Of a DNA stretch of 64,000 bases, positions 24,524 to 32,791 are shown piece after piece. The notes beneath the pieces are model-generated. The model saw nothing but the letters and a program-made list of their open reading frames with translations. It was not told where the DNA came from and did no database searches. How positions within the stretch are numbered: the stretch's first letter is position 1; every line of letters begins with the position of its first letter. Source of the DNA: JBFHFS01 sp041583495 (lineage in GTDB: Bacteria; Bacteroidota; Bacteroidia; Bacteroidales; Marinilabiliaceae); assembly GCA_041583495.1 (NCBI GenBank), contig JBFHFS010000029.1, positions 1 through 64,000 of the forward strand, in the 5' to 3' direction. The position numbers and the translations under genes were made by a program.

Positions 24524-27181
24524 ATGAAGAGAACTTACTATCCAATACTGGTTACCTTATTGTTTTTTGGTTGTACCCAGGGAGACCATAATCCCGCCTA
24601 TAAAAATGCGACGCTGGATATCGACACACGGGTGGCCGATTTGGTGTCGCGGATGACTTTGGAAGAAAAAGTCAAACAAATGGATATGTACTCCGCCGGC
24701 GATTTGGTGGCTGAGGGCAGATTATCGGTTGAGAGAGCCGAGAAAGCTTTAAATGGCATGAGTATTGGTTCGGTTCACGATAATTATCCCGAGTCGGCTG
24801 AAGTAGCCAATGAACTTCAGAAATATGTCATCGAAAATACACGTTTGGGCATTCCCGTCCTTTTTATTGAGGAGGCCTTGCATGGTTATCAGGGAAGTAA
24901 GTCTACTGCTTTTCCTGTGCCTATAGGCTTGGGCAGTATGTGGGATGTGGATCTGATGCAAAAAATTGGAAAGGCTATCGGAGCCGAAACCCGTTCGGTA
25001 GGCGTTCATATGGTATTATCTCCTGTGTTGGGCATTGGTAGAGAACCCCGGTGGGGCCGTGTTCAGGAAACTTATAGTGAGGATTCCTATTTAGCGGCCC
25101 GCAACGGGGTTGCCTTTATTAAAGGGATGCAAGGCGACGATTTGACTAAAGATGATGCCATTGTTGCCGAGCCAAAGCATTTTGGGATTCACAGCATCCC
25201 CGAAGGTGGAAAAAATACCGGGTCTGTCTATATTGGTGAACGCCAGGCCCGCTCCCATTTTTTGTATGTGTTCGAGAAGGCCTTTAAAGAAGCCGGGGCC
25301 TTAGGGGCCATGGCTGCTTATCATGAGTGGGATGGCGTGCCGGCCGCTGGTGATCATTGGTTATTAACGGAACTCTTGAGGGATGAATGGGGATTTAAGG
25401 GCATGGTTTTGTCTGATTTAGGCGCCATTGCCAAACAAAACAATTCGCATCACACGGCTAAAACACCCAACGAAGCCATTACCAACTCCATTGGGGCGGG
25501 TTTGGACATGCAGTTCTACGACTACAGCCACGAGTTTTTTCAGCAAGCCATTATCGATGCCATAAAAGATAAAACCCTAACCATGGCTGATGTGGACAGG
25601 GCCGTATCAAGCGTATTGTATGTTAAATTCCGTCTTGGACTTTTTGAAACCCCCTACACCAACATCGATTTAAAAGCGGAGAGATATCATTCCCGGGCGC
25701 ATCAGGATTTGGCCCTTGAGTCGGCACAAAAATCAATCTCCTTGTTGCAGAATAAAAACAACATTTTGCCACTGGGCAAAAAGGTCAAAAGAGTTGCCAT
25801 TATTGGGGATATGGCCAACAAAGTATTGCTGGGTGGTTATTCACCCAAGAATGTGGAAGGCACCTCCATTGTGGATGCTTTCAAAAATACCGGCTATCAG
25901 GTTGATTTCGTTGATGTAGGGGTTCCTACCAATAGTATGGAGCAAATCGATGCTAAATTTTTGATGACTAAAGATGGAAAAGAAGGCCTTTGGGCCGAGT
26001 ATTTTAACAGCAATGACTTATCCGGCAAACCCGTCTTCGCCCAGGTTGAAACAAGCGTTTCAAAGTATTGGCACAACCTTAGTCCGGCTGCCGGTGTTGC
26101 AGACGATAACTTTTCCATTCGTTGGAGCGGTTATATTGCTCCACAGTTAACCGGGAGTTATGAATTTGCCCTTATTGCGGACGATATAGCAAAGCTCACA
26201 ATTGATGGTAAGGTGTTAATCGACAATTGGGATAAAGGGTTGAAGAATATATGGGGAAAGCAAAAAGTACGTTTCGAGAAAGGTGAAAAATATCCCATTC
26301 AACTTGAGTTTGCAGAACTAGATGAGTATGCTGCCGTTATGTTGCATTGGAAAATTTCGCCGGAGGTAAAGACTAAAGAAACGATGTTTGAAAAAACCGT
26401 CAGGGCTGCTGCTAAGGCCGATGTGGTGGTTTTGGTTCTGGGGGAAAAAGAAGAGGAGTGCGGAGAAGGCAAAGACAGAATGAGCCTTCAGCTAAATACC
26501 TATAGCAAAAGACTTCTGAACGAAGTAGCCGCTTCCGGGACACCTATTGTTCTGGTGCTTCAAAATGGACGTCCACTGATATTAACCGAAGAAATTAATA
26601 AAGCTGATGCCATTCTTGAAACGTGGTATGCCGGTGAGTTAAGCGGACAAGCGACCGTTGACATCCTTACCGGAAAGGTTAATCCTTCGGGAAGATTGCC
26701 CATAAGCTTTCCCCGCGGTGATGGACAAATACCCATTTACTATAACCACCAGAGATCGGCCACCCACGACTATGTTGATGGAAGCAGTAAGCCCTTATTT
26801 GCTTTTGGCCATGGGTTATCTTACAGTAATTTCGAATATTCGGATTTAACCATCGGGAAAAACGTGATTTCTGCTACAGAAAATCAAGTGGTAAAGGTGA
26901 AGGTGAAGAATACTTCCGATCGAAAAGGAACGGAAGTGGTTCAATTGTATATTACCGATACTTTTAGTTCGGTTGCCACCCCGGTAATGCAGCTGAGGGG
27001 ATTTAAACGGGTTGATCTCAACCCGAATGAAGAAAAAACGGTGGAGCTCACCTTACTGCCGGATGACTTAAGTCTCTGGAACAGACAAATGAAAAGGGTT
27101 GTTGAACCGGGTGAATTCATCGTTAAAGTTGGAGCTGCATCTGACGACATCAGGCTGAAGGCTGCTTTTCAAGTGGAATAA
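24524..27181 (+). CDS. GH3 beta-glycosidase with PA14 insertion, lipoprotein
   Basis: This 885-residue exported lipoprotein (FFGC, Cys17) is a family 3 glycoside hydrolase. The TIM-barrel domain spans about 25-370 and includes the nucleophile region GMVLSDLGAI (Asp in SD). The second alpha/beta domain from about 390 is interrupted by a PA14 module at about 480-625 (GLWAEYFNSNDLSG, GSYEFALIADDIAKLTIDGK). It resumes with VVLVLGEKEEECGEGKDR, the usual acid/base region. A FnIII-like C-terminal domain spans about 790-880. PA14 insertions in GH3 restrict the active site to short substrates. It is probably a beta-glucosidase or beta-xylosidase; the exact sugar is unknown. It converges on the sulfatase gene 29 nt away. 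Confidence 0.92.
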   Translation: MKRTYYPILVTLLFFGCTQGDHNPAYKNATLDIDTRVADLVSRMTLEEKVKQMDMYSAGDLVAEGRLSVERAEKALNGMSIGSVHDNYPESAEVANELQKYVIENTRLGIPVLFIEEALHGYQGSKSTAFPVPIGLGSMWDVDLMQKIGKAIGAETRSVGVHMVLSPVLGIGREPRWGRVQETYSEDSYLAARNGVAFIKGMQGDDLTKDDAIVAEPKHFGIHSIPEGGKNTGSVYIGERQARSHFLYVFEKAFKEAGALGAMAAYHEWDGVPAAGDHWLLTELLRDEWGFKGMVLSDLGAIAKQNNSHHTAKTPNEAITNSIGAGLDMQFYDYSHEFFQQAIIDAIKDKTLTMADVDRAVSSVLYVKFRLGLFETPYTNIDLKAERYHSRAHQDLALESAQKSISLLQNKNNILPLGKKVKRVAIIGDMANKVLLGGYSPKNVEGTSIVDAFKNTGYQVDFVDVGVPTNSMEQIDAKFLMTKDGKEGLWAEYFNSNDLSGKPVFAQVETSVSKYWHNLSPAAGVADDNFSIRWSGYIAPQLTGSYEFALIADDIAKLTIDGKVLIDNWDKGLKNIWGKQKVRFEKGEKYPIQLEFAELDEYAAVMLHWKISPEVKTKETMFEKTVRAAAKADVVVLVLGEKEEECGEGKDRMSLQLNTYSKRLLNEVAASGTPIVLVLQNGRPLILTEEINKADAILETWYAGELSGQATVDILTGKVNPSGRLPISFPRGDGQIPIYYNHQRSATHDYVDGSSKPLFAFGHGLSYSNFEYSDLTIGKNVISATENQVVKVKVKNTSDRKGTEVVQLYITDTFSSVATPVMQLRGFKRVDLNPNEEKTVELTLLPDDLSLWNRQMKRVVEPGEFIVKVGAASDDIRLKAAFQVE

Positions 27182-27210
27182 TTCTCCATCGGTATCTGAT
27201 TTATGGTTGG

Positions 27211-28638
27211 TCAGTTCGAGACACGTCCCGGTTCCCGGCGATTTTTCCCGGGGTTATCGGTTAATTCGTCGCCTAAATCCTGACGGGCCTGCCCGGCCAT
27301 CACTTCAAGAGTCTTTATAATTTCAGGATTCGAGGCGCTCACGTCGTAGCGTTCTCCGGGATCGCGGCGAAGATTGTACAAACCACCTTCAAATGAAAAC
27401 CTGTTATTTACTTGTCCCGGTGCGCCATCGCTGCCCGGCTGAAACCCTTCGTACGTTCTTCCCGGATGCGGGAATACCAGTTTCCACGAACCATGCCGCA
27501 CAGCTTCCAGACTATTGTGCCGGTAATAATAATAAAAGGTTTCGCGCGGATTGGCCTCGGAATCTCCTTTTAATAGCGGCAAAATATTTACGCCATCAAT
27601 AATATTTTTTGGCAGCGGAGCATCGGCAATAGCAGCCAACGTAGGAAGGATATCGATTCCCGAAACGAGCTTATTACACACTACTCCTTCAGCAATTACA
27701 CCCTTCCACATCATTAAGCACGGCACACGCTGACCGCCTTCGTAGCTTGTCCCTTTCCCTTCGCGTAATCCACCGGTAGTTCCTGCATGATTGCCATAAT
27801 TTAACCACGGTCCGTTATCGGAAGTAAAAATAACGAGCGTGTTTTCATCCAGCCCGGTTTCTTCCAGAGCCTTAATAATTTCACCTATTCCCCAGTCTAT
27901 TTCCATCATCACATCGCCATACAATCCCTGTTTCGATTTTCCTTTAAACTTTTCGGAAGCATACAGCGGAACATGCGGTAACGGATTCGGCCAATACACA
28001 AAAAACGGATTGTCTTTATTTCGCTTGATAAAATCAACGGTCTTGTGGGCAAAATCAGCGGTAAAATGTGCTATATCGTCGGGCTTCAGATTGGGATTAA
28101 CAATCGTTTCATTTTCATAAAGGGGAAGGCCCGGGTAGGTTCCGGTAGGATGAAGTGGCCACATATCGTGTGAATAGGGAATTCCATAAAACTCGTCGAA
28201 CCCATGATTGGTAGGGAGAAATTGCTTTTGAAAGCCCAGGTGCCATTTGCCAAAAATAGCTGTTGCATAACCTCTTTTTTTAAGTACCTGGGCAATAGTT
28301 TCTTCGTTATCGGAGATACCCGTTTTTGACCGGTGACTTAAGGCGCCGGTAATGCCGATGCGGTTTGGGTAGCATCCGGTAAGCAGTCCGGCACGCGATG
28401 CACTACACACTGCCTGCGGCGAATAATAATGCGAAAAAAACATTCCATGGTTGGCTATTTTATCAATATTCGGCGTTGCATAATCGGTGGCGCCGGTAAG
28501 GGTTATATCGCCATAGCCCATATCATCGAGGTAAATCAACACAATATTGGGCATGCGCTGACTATCGCCTTCCGTCGAACAAGAGCCAGTTAAAATCACG
28601 GCCCCAACAAGCGTTAAAAGCAGAAGAAAAAATTTCAT
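27211..28638 (-). CDS. S1-family sulfatase lipoprotein
   Basis: This 475-residue exported lipoprotein (TGSC, Cys20) is a formylglycine sulfatase. The metal site YLDDMGYGD is followed by CSASR (Cys78 to Arg82), the C-x-A-x-R signal in which Cys is converted to formylglycine by anSME-type maturases. Other landmarks are GKWHLGF, TSDNGPW and HAGTTGGLREGKGTSYEGG. It probably removes sulfate from a glycan (arylsulfatase A-like branch); the regiospecificity cannot be read. No maturase gene is in the window. It lies 208 nt downstream of the PhoD-like gene on the same strand. Confidence 0.92.
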   Translation of the reverse strand: MKFFLLLLTLVGAVILTGSCSTEGDSQRMPNIVLIYLDDMGYGDITLTGATDYATPNIDKIANHGMFFSHYYSPQAVCSASRAGLLTGCYPNRIGITGALSHRSKTGISDNEETIAQVLKKRGYATAIFGKWHLGFQKQFLPTNHGFDEFYGIPYSHDMWPLHPTGTYPGLPLYENETIVNPNLKPDDIAHFTADFAHKTVDFIKRNKDNPFFVYWPNPLPHVPLYASEKFKGKSKQGLYGDVMMEIDWGIGEIIKALEETGLDENTLVIFTSDNGPWLNYGNHAGTTGGLREGKGTSYEGGQRVPCLMMWKGVIAEGVVCNKLVSGIDILPTLAAIADAPLPKNIIDGVNILPLLKGDSEANPRETFYYYYRHNSLEAVRHGSWKLVFPHPGRTYEGFQPGSDGAPGQVNNRFSFEGGLYNLRRDPGERYDVSASNPEIIKTLEVMAGQARQDLGDELTDNPGKNRREPGRVSN

Positions 28639-28846
28639 GGTATATCGTTTAAAACATTCAGGTTAAAAAATATTTTTTTAGCCTATGTCATATCCATACT
28701 GAATAAAGCCCGATTGCACCAGAGAAACCACCTGTTTTTGCAACAATAAAACGAATACATAAAAGTGGCTACAGCAATAAATTAACCCATTGCCAAAACA
28801 TTATGAAATTCACAAATTGAATCCCCTCTCTTTTTAAAGGTACAGG

Positions 28847-30367
28847 TTAGGGAGTCAATTTATGGTACGGGAATTCAAATTCTTCACGAATATCCCCACG
28901 CTCGTCGATTAAACGGAATGTAACCACCGGCTTATCTCCTGTTGTGTCGAAGGTAAATTCTCCAAAGCCAATTAGGTCTGGTCCCAAATAGCCGAATAAC
29001 TGCGTTGAATGATCCTCTGCCAGAGCTTGGGGGCCCCGAACACCTCCCAACGAGGCAGCCTCGAATTCATAAAAGCCATTTCCGGAGGGTCTTGGAATGG
29101 TAAAGCCCCTGGCACCATGACGATCGCCGCTAATAAGCAATACCCCGGTAATCTCTTCTTGTTCAATAAAGCTGAAAATATCTTCACGCCCTTCTATATC
29201 CCAGGTTCCCCAGGAGTCTTTGCCCTGGGTAATATAATCGCTCCACATGGTTCCGCTGGAAATAATTTTATAGGGTGCCGTGGATTTTTTCAAGGTTTTT
29301 TTCAACCATTCCTGCTGTTCTTTCCCAAGATAACATCCGTATTCTCCCTGGCGTTCCCGTTCTCTGCACGAACGGGTATCGGTCATGATCAATTCTACCG
29401 GTCCCAGGCGCGTGCTAAAATAGAGTTCTCCCCCTTTATTCGCCGGATTATTCCAGTTCTGGTGCCACACTGAACGCAGCAAAGCAACATCTGTAGCCGT
29501 CCGGCCATCGGGAATTCCGCTGATGTCGTTATTGTAATAATCGTGATCGTCCCATATGGTATACAAGGGAACATTTGAGGCGAGGTGGCTCCACGATTTG
29601 GCAATATCGCGCAGCATATAATCCGAACGCAACATATTCACATGGTTCTCACGGTCGTCTGCAGCAATATCGCCCAGGAGCATCATGGCCATAGGCTTCC
29701 TTTTTACAATTTGATGGGTAAGATTGGGATTGTGCAAGCCAACTTTATGGAAACAGGATCCGAAGGCCACCCGATATACTCCTTTTACATCTGAAGAAGG
29801 AGCTGTGGAGAAGGTTCCATTTGCAATACTCCTGCTATTGGACACAATCGTATAGGTATATTTGGTATCCGGCGTTAAATTATTCAGTTTAATCCGTTGC
29901 TCCACACCTGCACGAATTTTCTTTACTTTATATGATTTACTTTTAACTCCATTCGCCGCGGTTACTTTAATAAGCAGTTCATTATCCGTCGCCGGACGCA
30001 GCCAAACGGTCACCTCATCGGGTTTCAGCTGGCTTAGCATTGGCCCGCCCATCAATGCCAGCTTATTTTCCTGGGCTGCTTTTACAATTTCGGGGTCGGT
30101 AAAATCAGCCCCCTCATTTTTTGCAAACCAGGCTCTACTCGTCAGGTAAAATTTTCGAATATTCTCCGGCAGCAGGCCATAGCTGTCCATCAAACGGGTA
30201 TCGATTTCCAGATTTCCGATATGTACCTCCCTAAGTGTTACTTTGTCCAACCGCGGAATAAAGGAGTTGTCTCCAAAACGACTTGCAAAGCCGGGCGTAA
30301 GATATGAACCTAAAGCAATACTTCCCGACAATGCACCAATCTGTTTGATAAAATGTCTGCGTTTCAT
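28847..30367 (-). CDS. PhoD-like alkaline phosphatase
   Basis: This 506-residue exported enzyme has an N-terminal KRRHFIKQIGALSGSIALG that looks like a twin-arginine signal. A small Ig-like N-terminal domain at about 95-190 (DEVTVWLRPATDNELLIKV, TPDTKYTYTIVS) precedes the metallophosphatase domain. That domain shows AFGSCFHK, LLGDIAADD, YTIWDDHDYYNND and LLISGDRHGARG, giving the Asp, Asn and His metal ligands of PhoD. It may release phosphate from esters or teichoic-like polymers. It sits between two sulfatase genes on the same strand, suggesting joint use against a phosphorylated and sulfated substrate, though that is inference. Confidence 0.9.
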   Translation of the reverse strand: MKRRHFIKQIGALSGSIALGSYLTPGFASRFGDNSFIPRLDKVTLREVHIGNLEIDTRLMDSYGLLPENIRKFYLTSRAWFAKNEGADFTDPEIVKAAQENKLALMGGPMLSQLKPDEVTVWLRPATDNELLIKVTAANGVKSKSYKVKKIRAGVEQRIKLNNLTPDTKYTYTIVSNSRSIANGTFSTAPSSDVKGVYRVAFGSCFHKVGLHNPNLTHQIVKRKPMAMMLLGDIAADDRENHVNMLRSDYMLRDIAKSWSHLASNVPLYTIWDDHDYYNNDISGIPDGRTATDVALLRSVWHQNWNNPANKGGELYFSTRLGPVELIMTDTRSCRERERQGEYGCYLGKEQQEWLKKTLKKSTAPYKIISSGTMWSDYITQGKDSWGTWDIEGREDIFSFIEQEEITGVLLISGDRHGARGFTIPRPSGNGFYEFEAASLGGVRGPQALAEDHSTQLFGYLGPDLIGFGEFTFDTTGDKPVVTFRLIDERGDIREEFEFPYHKLTP

Positions 30368-30507
30368 TTGTTTGTGGATGTGTTTTATGTAAAAAAAGGC
30401 GATACAGCAAATTCACTGACAATATACAAAAAGAGACCAGAAGGAGGTTTAAATTGCCATTAGTTATCAGGGAAAGAACATTATTGATGTTTATTTATCA
30501 GCTATAA

Positions 30508-32130
30508 TTATTCCGGTTTGGGAAATTCGCGTAATGGGCTGTAACGGATATAAGAATCAAAAACTTCCCTATCAGGCCCAACGATTCTTGGATCTTCCGA
30601 TTTCTTTAATTCATTTAGCAGTACCGACTTCATCTCTTTCTCAATGTCAGCAAATTCGCTGTTTCCAATAAGGTTTTTCAGACAATCCGGATCGTTTTTA
30701 ATGTTGAATAATTCAAACTCAGGTCGTTTATCGGTAGCCAAATGGAAATAAGAATTAACCCCATTTTCTTCTTTGTTTTCGATGATGTAAGATTTTGTGG
30801 GGGACGCATCAATGTCTGTAAAGGCCCATTCAGAATGATGTTTTCCATTTTCATCCATTCCATACATCGGCCACAAATCACTTTCTGTCCCTTTCACGAT
30901 TCGCTGCGGAGCACCGGCAGGCCAGCGTTCAGGTTCCATATTCCGGATTAACAGATACTCTTCACTGCGTATTGCCCGAACCGGATATCCCCGGTTTTTA
31001 TAGCGAGAACTGGAGTGCCGTTCGCGGCCACTAAAAACGTATTTCTGCCCTGGATCAACAATACCCTGTTTTTTCGACCGGAGGGTATGTAAAATGCTTT
31101 TCCCTGAGATGGGCATCATCCCTTCCGCTGAAGTTCCGGTTATTTCGAGAATGGTGGGTGCTATATCGGCAAAACTGGTTGGGTCGTTTACCCTCCTATT
31201 CCCCGGGAACTCTTTTGGATAACTCACGGCAAACGGCACATGGATTCCGTATTCGTAGCCGTTTGCCTTGGCCCTTGGGAACGCCATGCCATTATCGGAA
31301 GTAACAATGACTATGGTGTTTTCAAGTTCTCCTATTTCTTCTAAATAGCTCAACATGCGCTGAAGATGTAAATCGAACCACTCTATTTCTACGGCATAGT
31401 CTAACAAATCGCCACGCACAACTTCGTGATCCGGAAGAAATCCGGGAACGTTAACGTCTCTGATTTTTTTATCGGTTCTTTTCCAGGAATCCTGTTCGAA
31501 GGAACGGTGCGGTTCCATAGCACCATACCAGAAAAAGAATGGTTTATCGCCTTTTACTTCATCTATGAAATATTTAAAATTGGCAAAGTAATTAAGGTTG
31601 GCAATCCCATTGGCAGGTCTTTCGTCGCTACCGCTCCCCGGCGTATATTGTATCCGGCTGTGATCCATTCCCGCAGCGTCAGTTTTTCGCCATAACGAAT
31701 CGGCATCCGTTTGTGCATACCTGAATGGAGAGACCCCTTTCCCTGTTTTTCCGGTAGCATAACCATTGTTATCCAGTAAATCAATAAACGGTACATACTT
31801 TTTCATCCACGAGCTGGCATGTTGTCCCGATTGTTCGTTTTGCCAATGGTATCTGCCGGTAACAATCGTACTACGAGAAGGAGCACAGCCCGGCGAACCC
31901 GCCATACAATTGGTGAAGTAAATACCCTCAGATGCAACCCGGTCGAAAGCAGGTGTATTAACAAACCTGCAACCAGCAAAACTGGTGTGAGCAAAAGCCT
32001 GATCGTCTGAAATGGCGAATAGAATGTTGGGCCGTTTATCCTGTTTCGGTTGTTTTACAGAATTTCCACACACATTATAACCATGCCAAAACAAAAAAAA
32101 CAGGATCGAAAGAAATTTAATTTTCTTCAT
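30508..32130 (-). CDS. S1-family sulfatase (second, exported)
   Basis: This 540-residue exported protein has a signal peptide of about 1-22. It carries FAISDDQAF (metal Asp pair) and the formylglycine site CAPSR (Cys82 to Arg86) in GCAPSRSTIVTGRYHW, then GKTGKG and TSDNGMAFPRAKANGYEYG. The overall pattern resembles the heparan N-sulfatase/sulfamidase-like branch of S1 sulfatases, but the assignment to a subfamily needs an alignment. ATG 32130 gives a clean signal peptide; an upstream start at 32253 does not. It is divergent from perR with about 208 nt between. Confidence 0.9.
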   Translation of the reverse strand: MKKIKFLSILFFLFWHGYNVCGNSVKQPKQDKRPNILFAISDDQAFAHTSFAGCRFVNTPAFDRVASEGIYFTNCMAGSPGCAPSRSTIVTGRYHWQNEQSGQHASSWMKKYVPFIDLLDNNGYATGKTGKGVSPFRYAQTDADSLWRKTDAAGMDHSRIQYTPGSGSDERPANGIANLNYFANFKYFIDEVKGDKPFFFWYGAMEPHRSFEQDSWKRTDKKIRDVNVPGFLPDHEVVRGDLLDYAVEIEWFDLHLQRMLSYLEEIGELENTIVIVTSDNGMAFPRAKANGYEYGIHVPFAVSYPKEFPGNRRVNDPTSFADIAPTILEITGTSAEGMMPISGKSILHTLRSKKQGIVDPGQKYVFSGRERHSSSRYKNRGYPVRAIRSEEYLLIRNMEPERWPAGAPQRIVKGTESDLWPMYGMDENGKHHSEWAFTDIDASPTKSYIIENKEENGVNSYFHLATDKRPEFELFNIKNDPDCLKNLIGNSEFADIEKEMKSVLLNELKKSEDPRIVGPDREVFDSYIRYSPLREFPKPE

Positions 32131-32303
32131 TTGGTTAATTTTTGAGGAAAAGTTCCACAAGCATCCATTAATTGTTTCCAATTGTCTTTCCGAAACACCC
32201 GGGTTGCCTGCCATTTTATAAAAATAGAAACAATTTCTGAAGATGTACAACAACTCCTCCCCCTTGACTTTAACTGAAATATAGCTTAAATTGATTAGTT
32301 ACC

Positions 32304-32324
32304 AAAAGAGAACCATTCTCTTTT
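32304..32324. promoter_or_regulatory. Palindromic PerR-like operator upstream of perR
   Basis: AAAAGAGAA and TTCTCTTTT flank CCA, a perfect 9-bp inverted repeat with a 3-bp spacer. It lies 15 nt upstream of the perR ATG. Its size and A/T-richness match Fur/PerR boxes, so autoregulation of perR (and katG, if co-transcribed) is likely. Confidence 0.65.
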
Positions 32325-32338
32325 AAAACTTCTTGTCA

Positions 32339-32764
32339 ATGAAAGCCGACGAAATCAGCTTCCAACTAAATGAAAAAGGCCTCAAGGTGACCCCCCAAAG
32401 GATTGCCATATTTGAGGCGATTATAAAGCTCAGGAATCACCCTACCGCCGAAAACATCATCGAATACATTCGGAATAACCATCCGAATATTGCAACAGCT
32501 ACGGTTTACAAGGTTCTTGAGGCTTTATCGTCAAACAATTTGATTAAAAAAGTAAAAACAGAAAAGGACGTCATGAGATACGATGCAGTTCTGGAGAAGC
32601 ATCATCATTTGTATTGTTCCGAATCGGATAGAATTGAGGATTATAAAGATGAAGAGTTGGATACCCTGCTGAAAAAATATTTCCAAAAAAAAGAGATTCC
32701 CTATTTCAACATAGAAAATATTAATCTGCAAATCATCGGAAAATTCATAAAGCCTGTTTCTTAA
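32339..32764 (+). CDS. perR: Fur/PerR family peroxide-responsive repressor
   Basis: This 141-residue metal-dependent repressor has a winged-helix part at 1-85 (GLKVTPQRIAIFEAI, HPTAENIIEYI, ATATVYKVLEAL) and a dimerisation domain. HHHLYCSESDRIEDYKDEEL supplies the regulatory metal ligands. Only one Cys is left in the usual CxxC zinc site, as in zinc-free PerR variants. ATG 32339 is preferred over TTG 32333. It lies directly upstream of katG (27 nt), and a palindrome lies just before it. In PerR, oxidation of a metal-binding His releases the operator, so peroxide would induce katG. Confidence 0.85.
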   Translation: MKADEISFQLNEKGLKVTPQRIAIFEAIIKLRNHPTAENIIEYIRNNHPNIATATVYKVLEALSSNNLIKKVKTEKDVMRYDAVLEKHHHLYCSESDRIEDYKDEELDTLLKKYFQKKEIPYFNIENINLQIIGKFIKPVS

Positions 32765-32791
32765 ATAATAGTTTCAATTATAAACCAAAAC

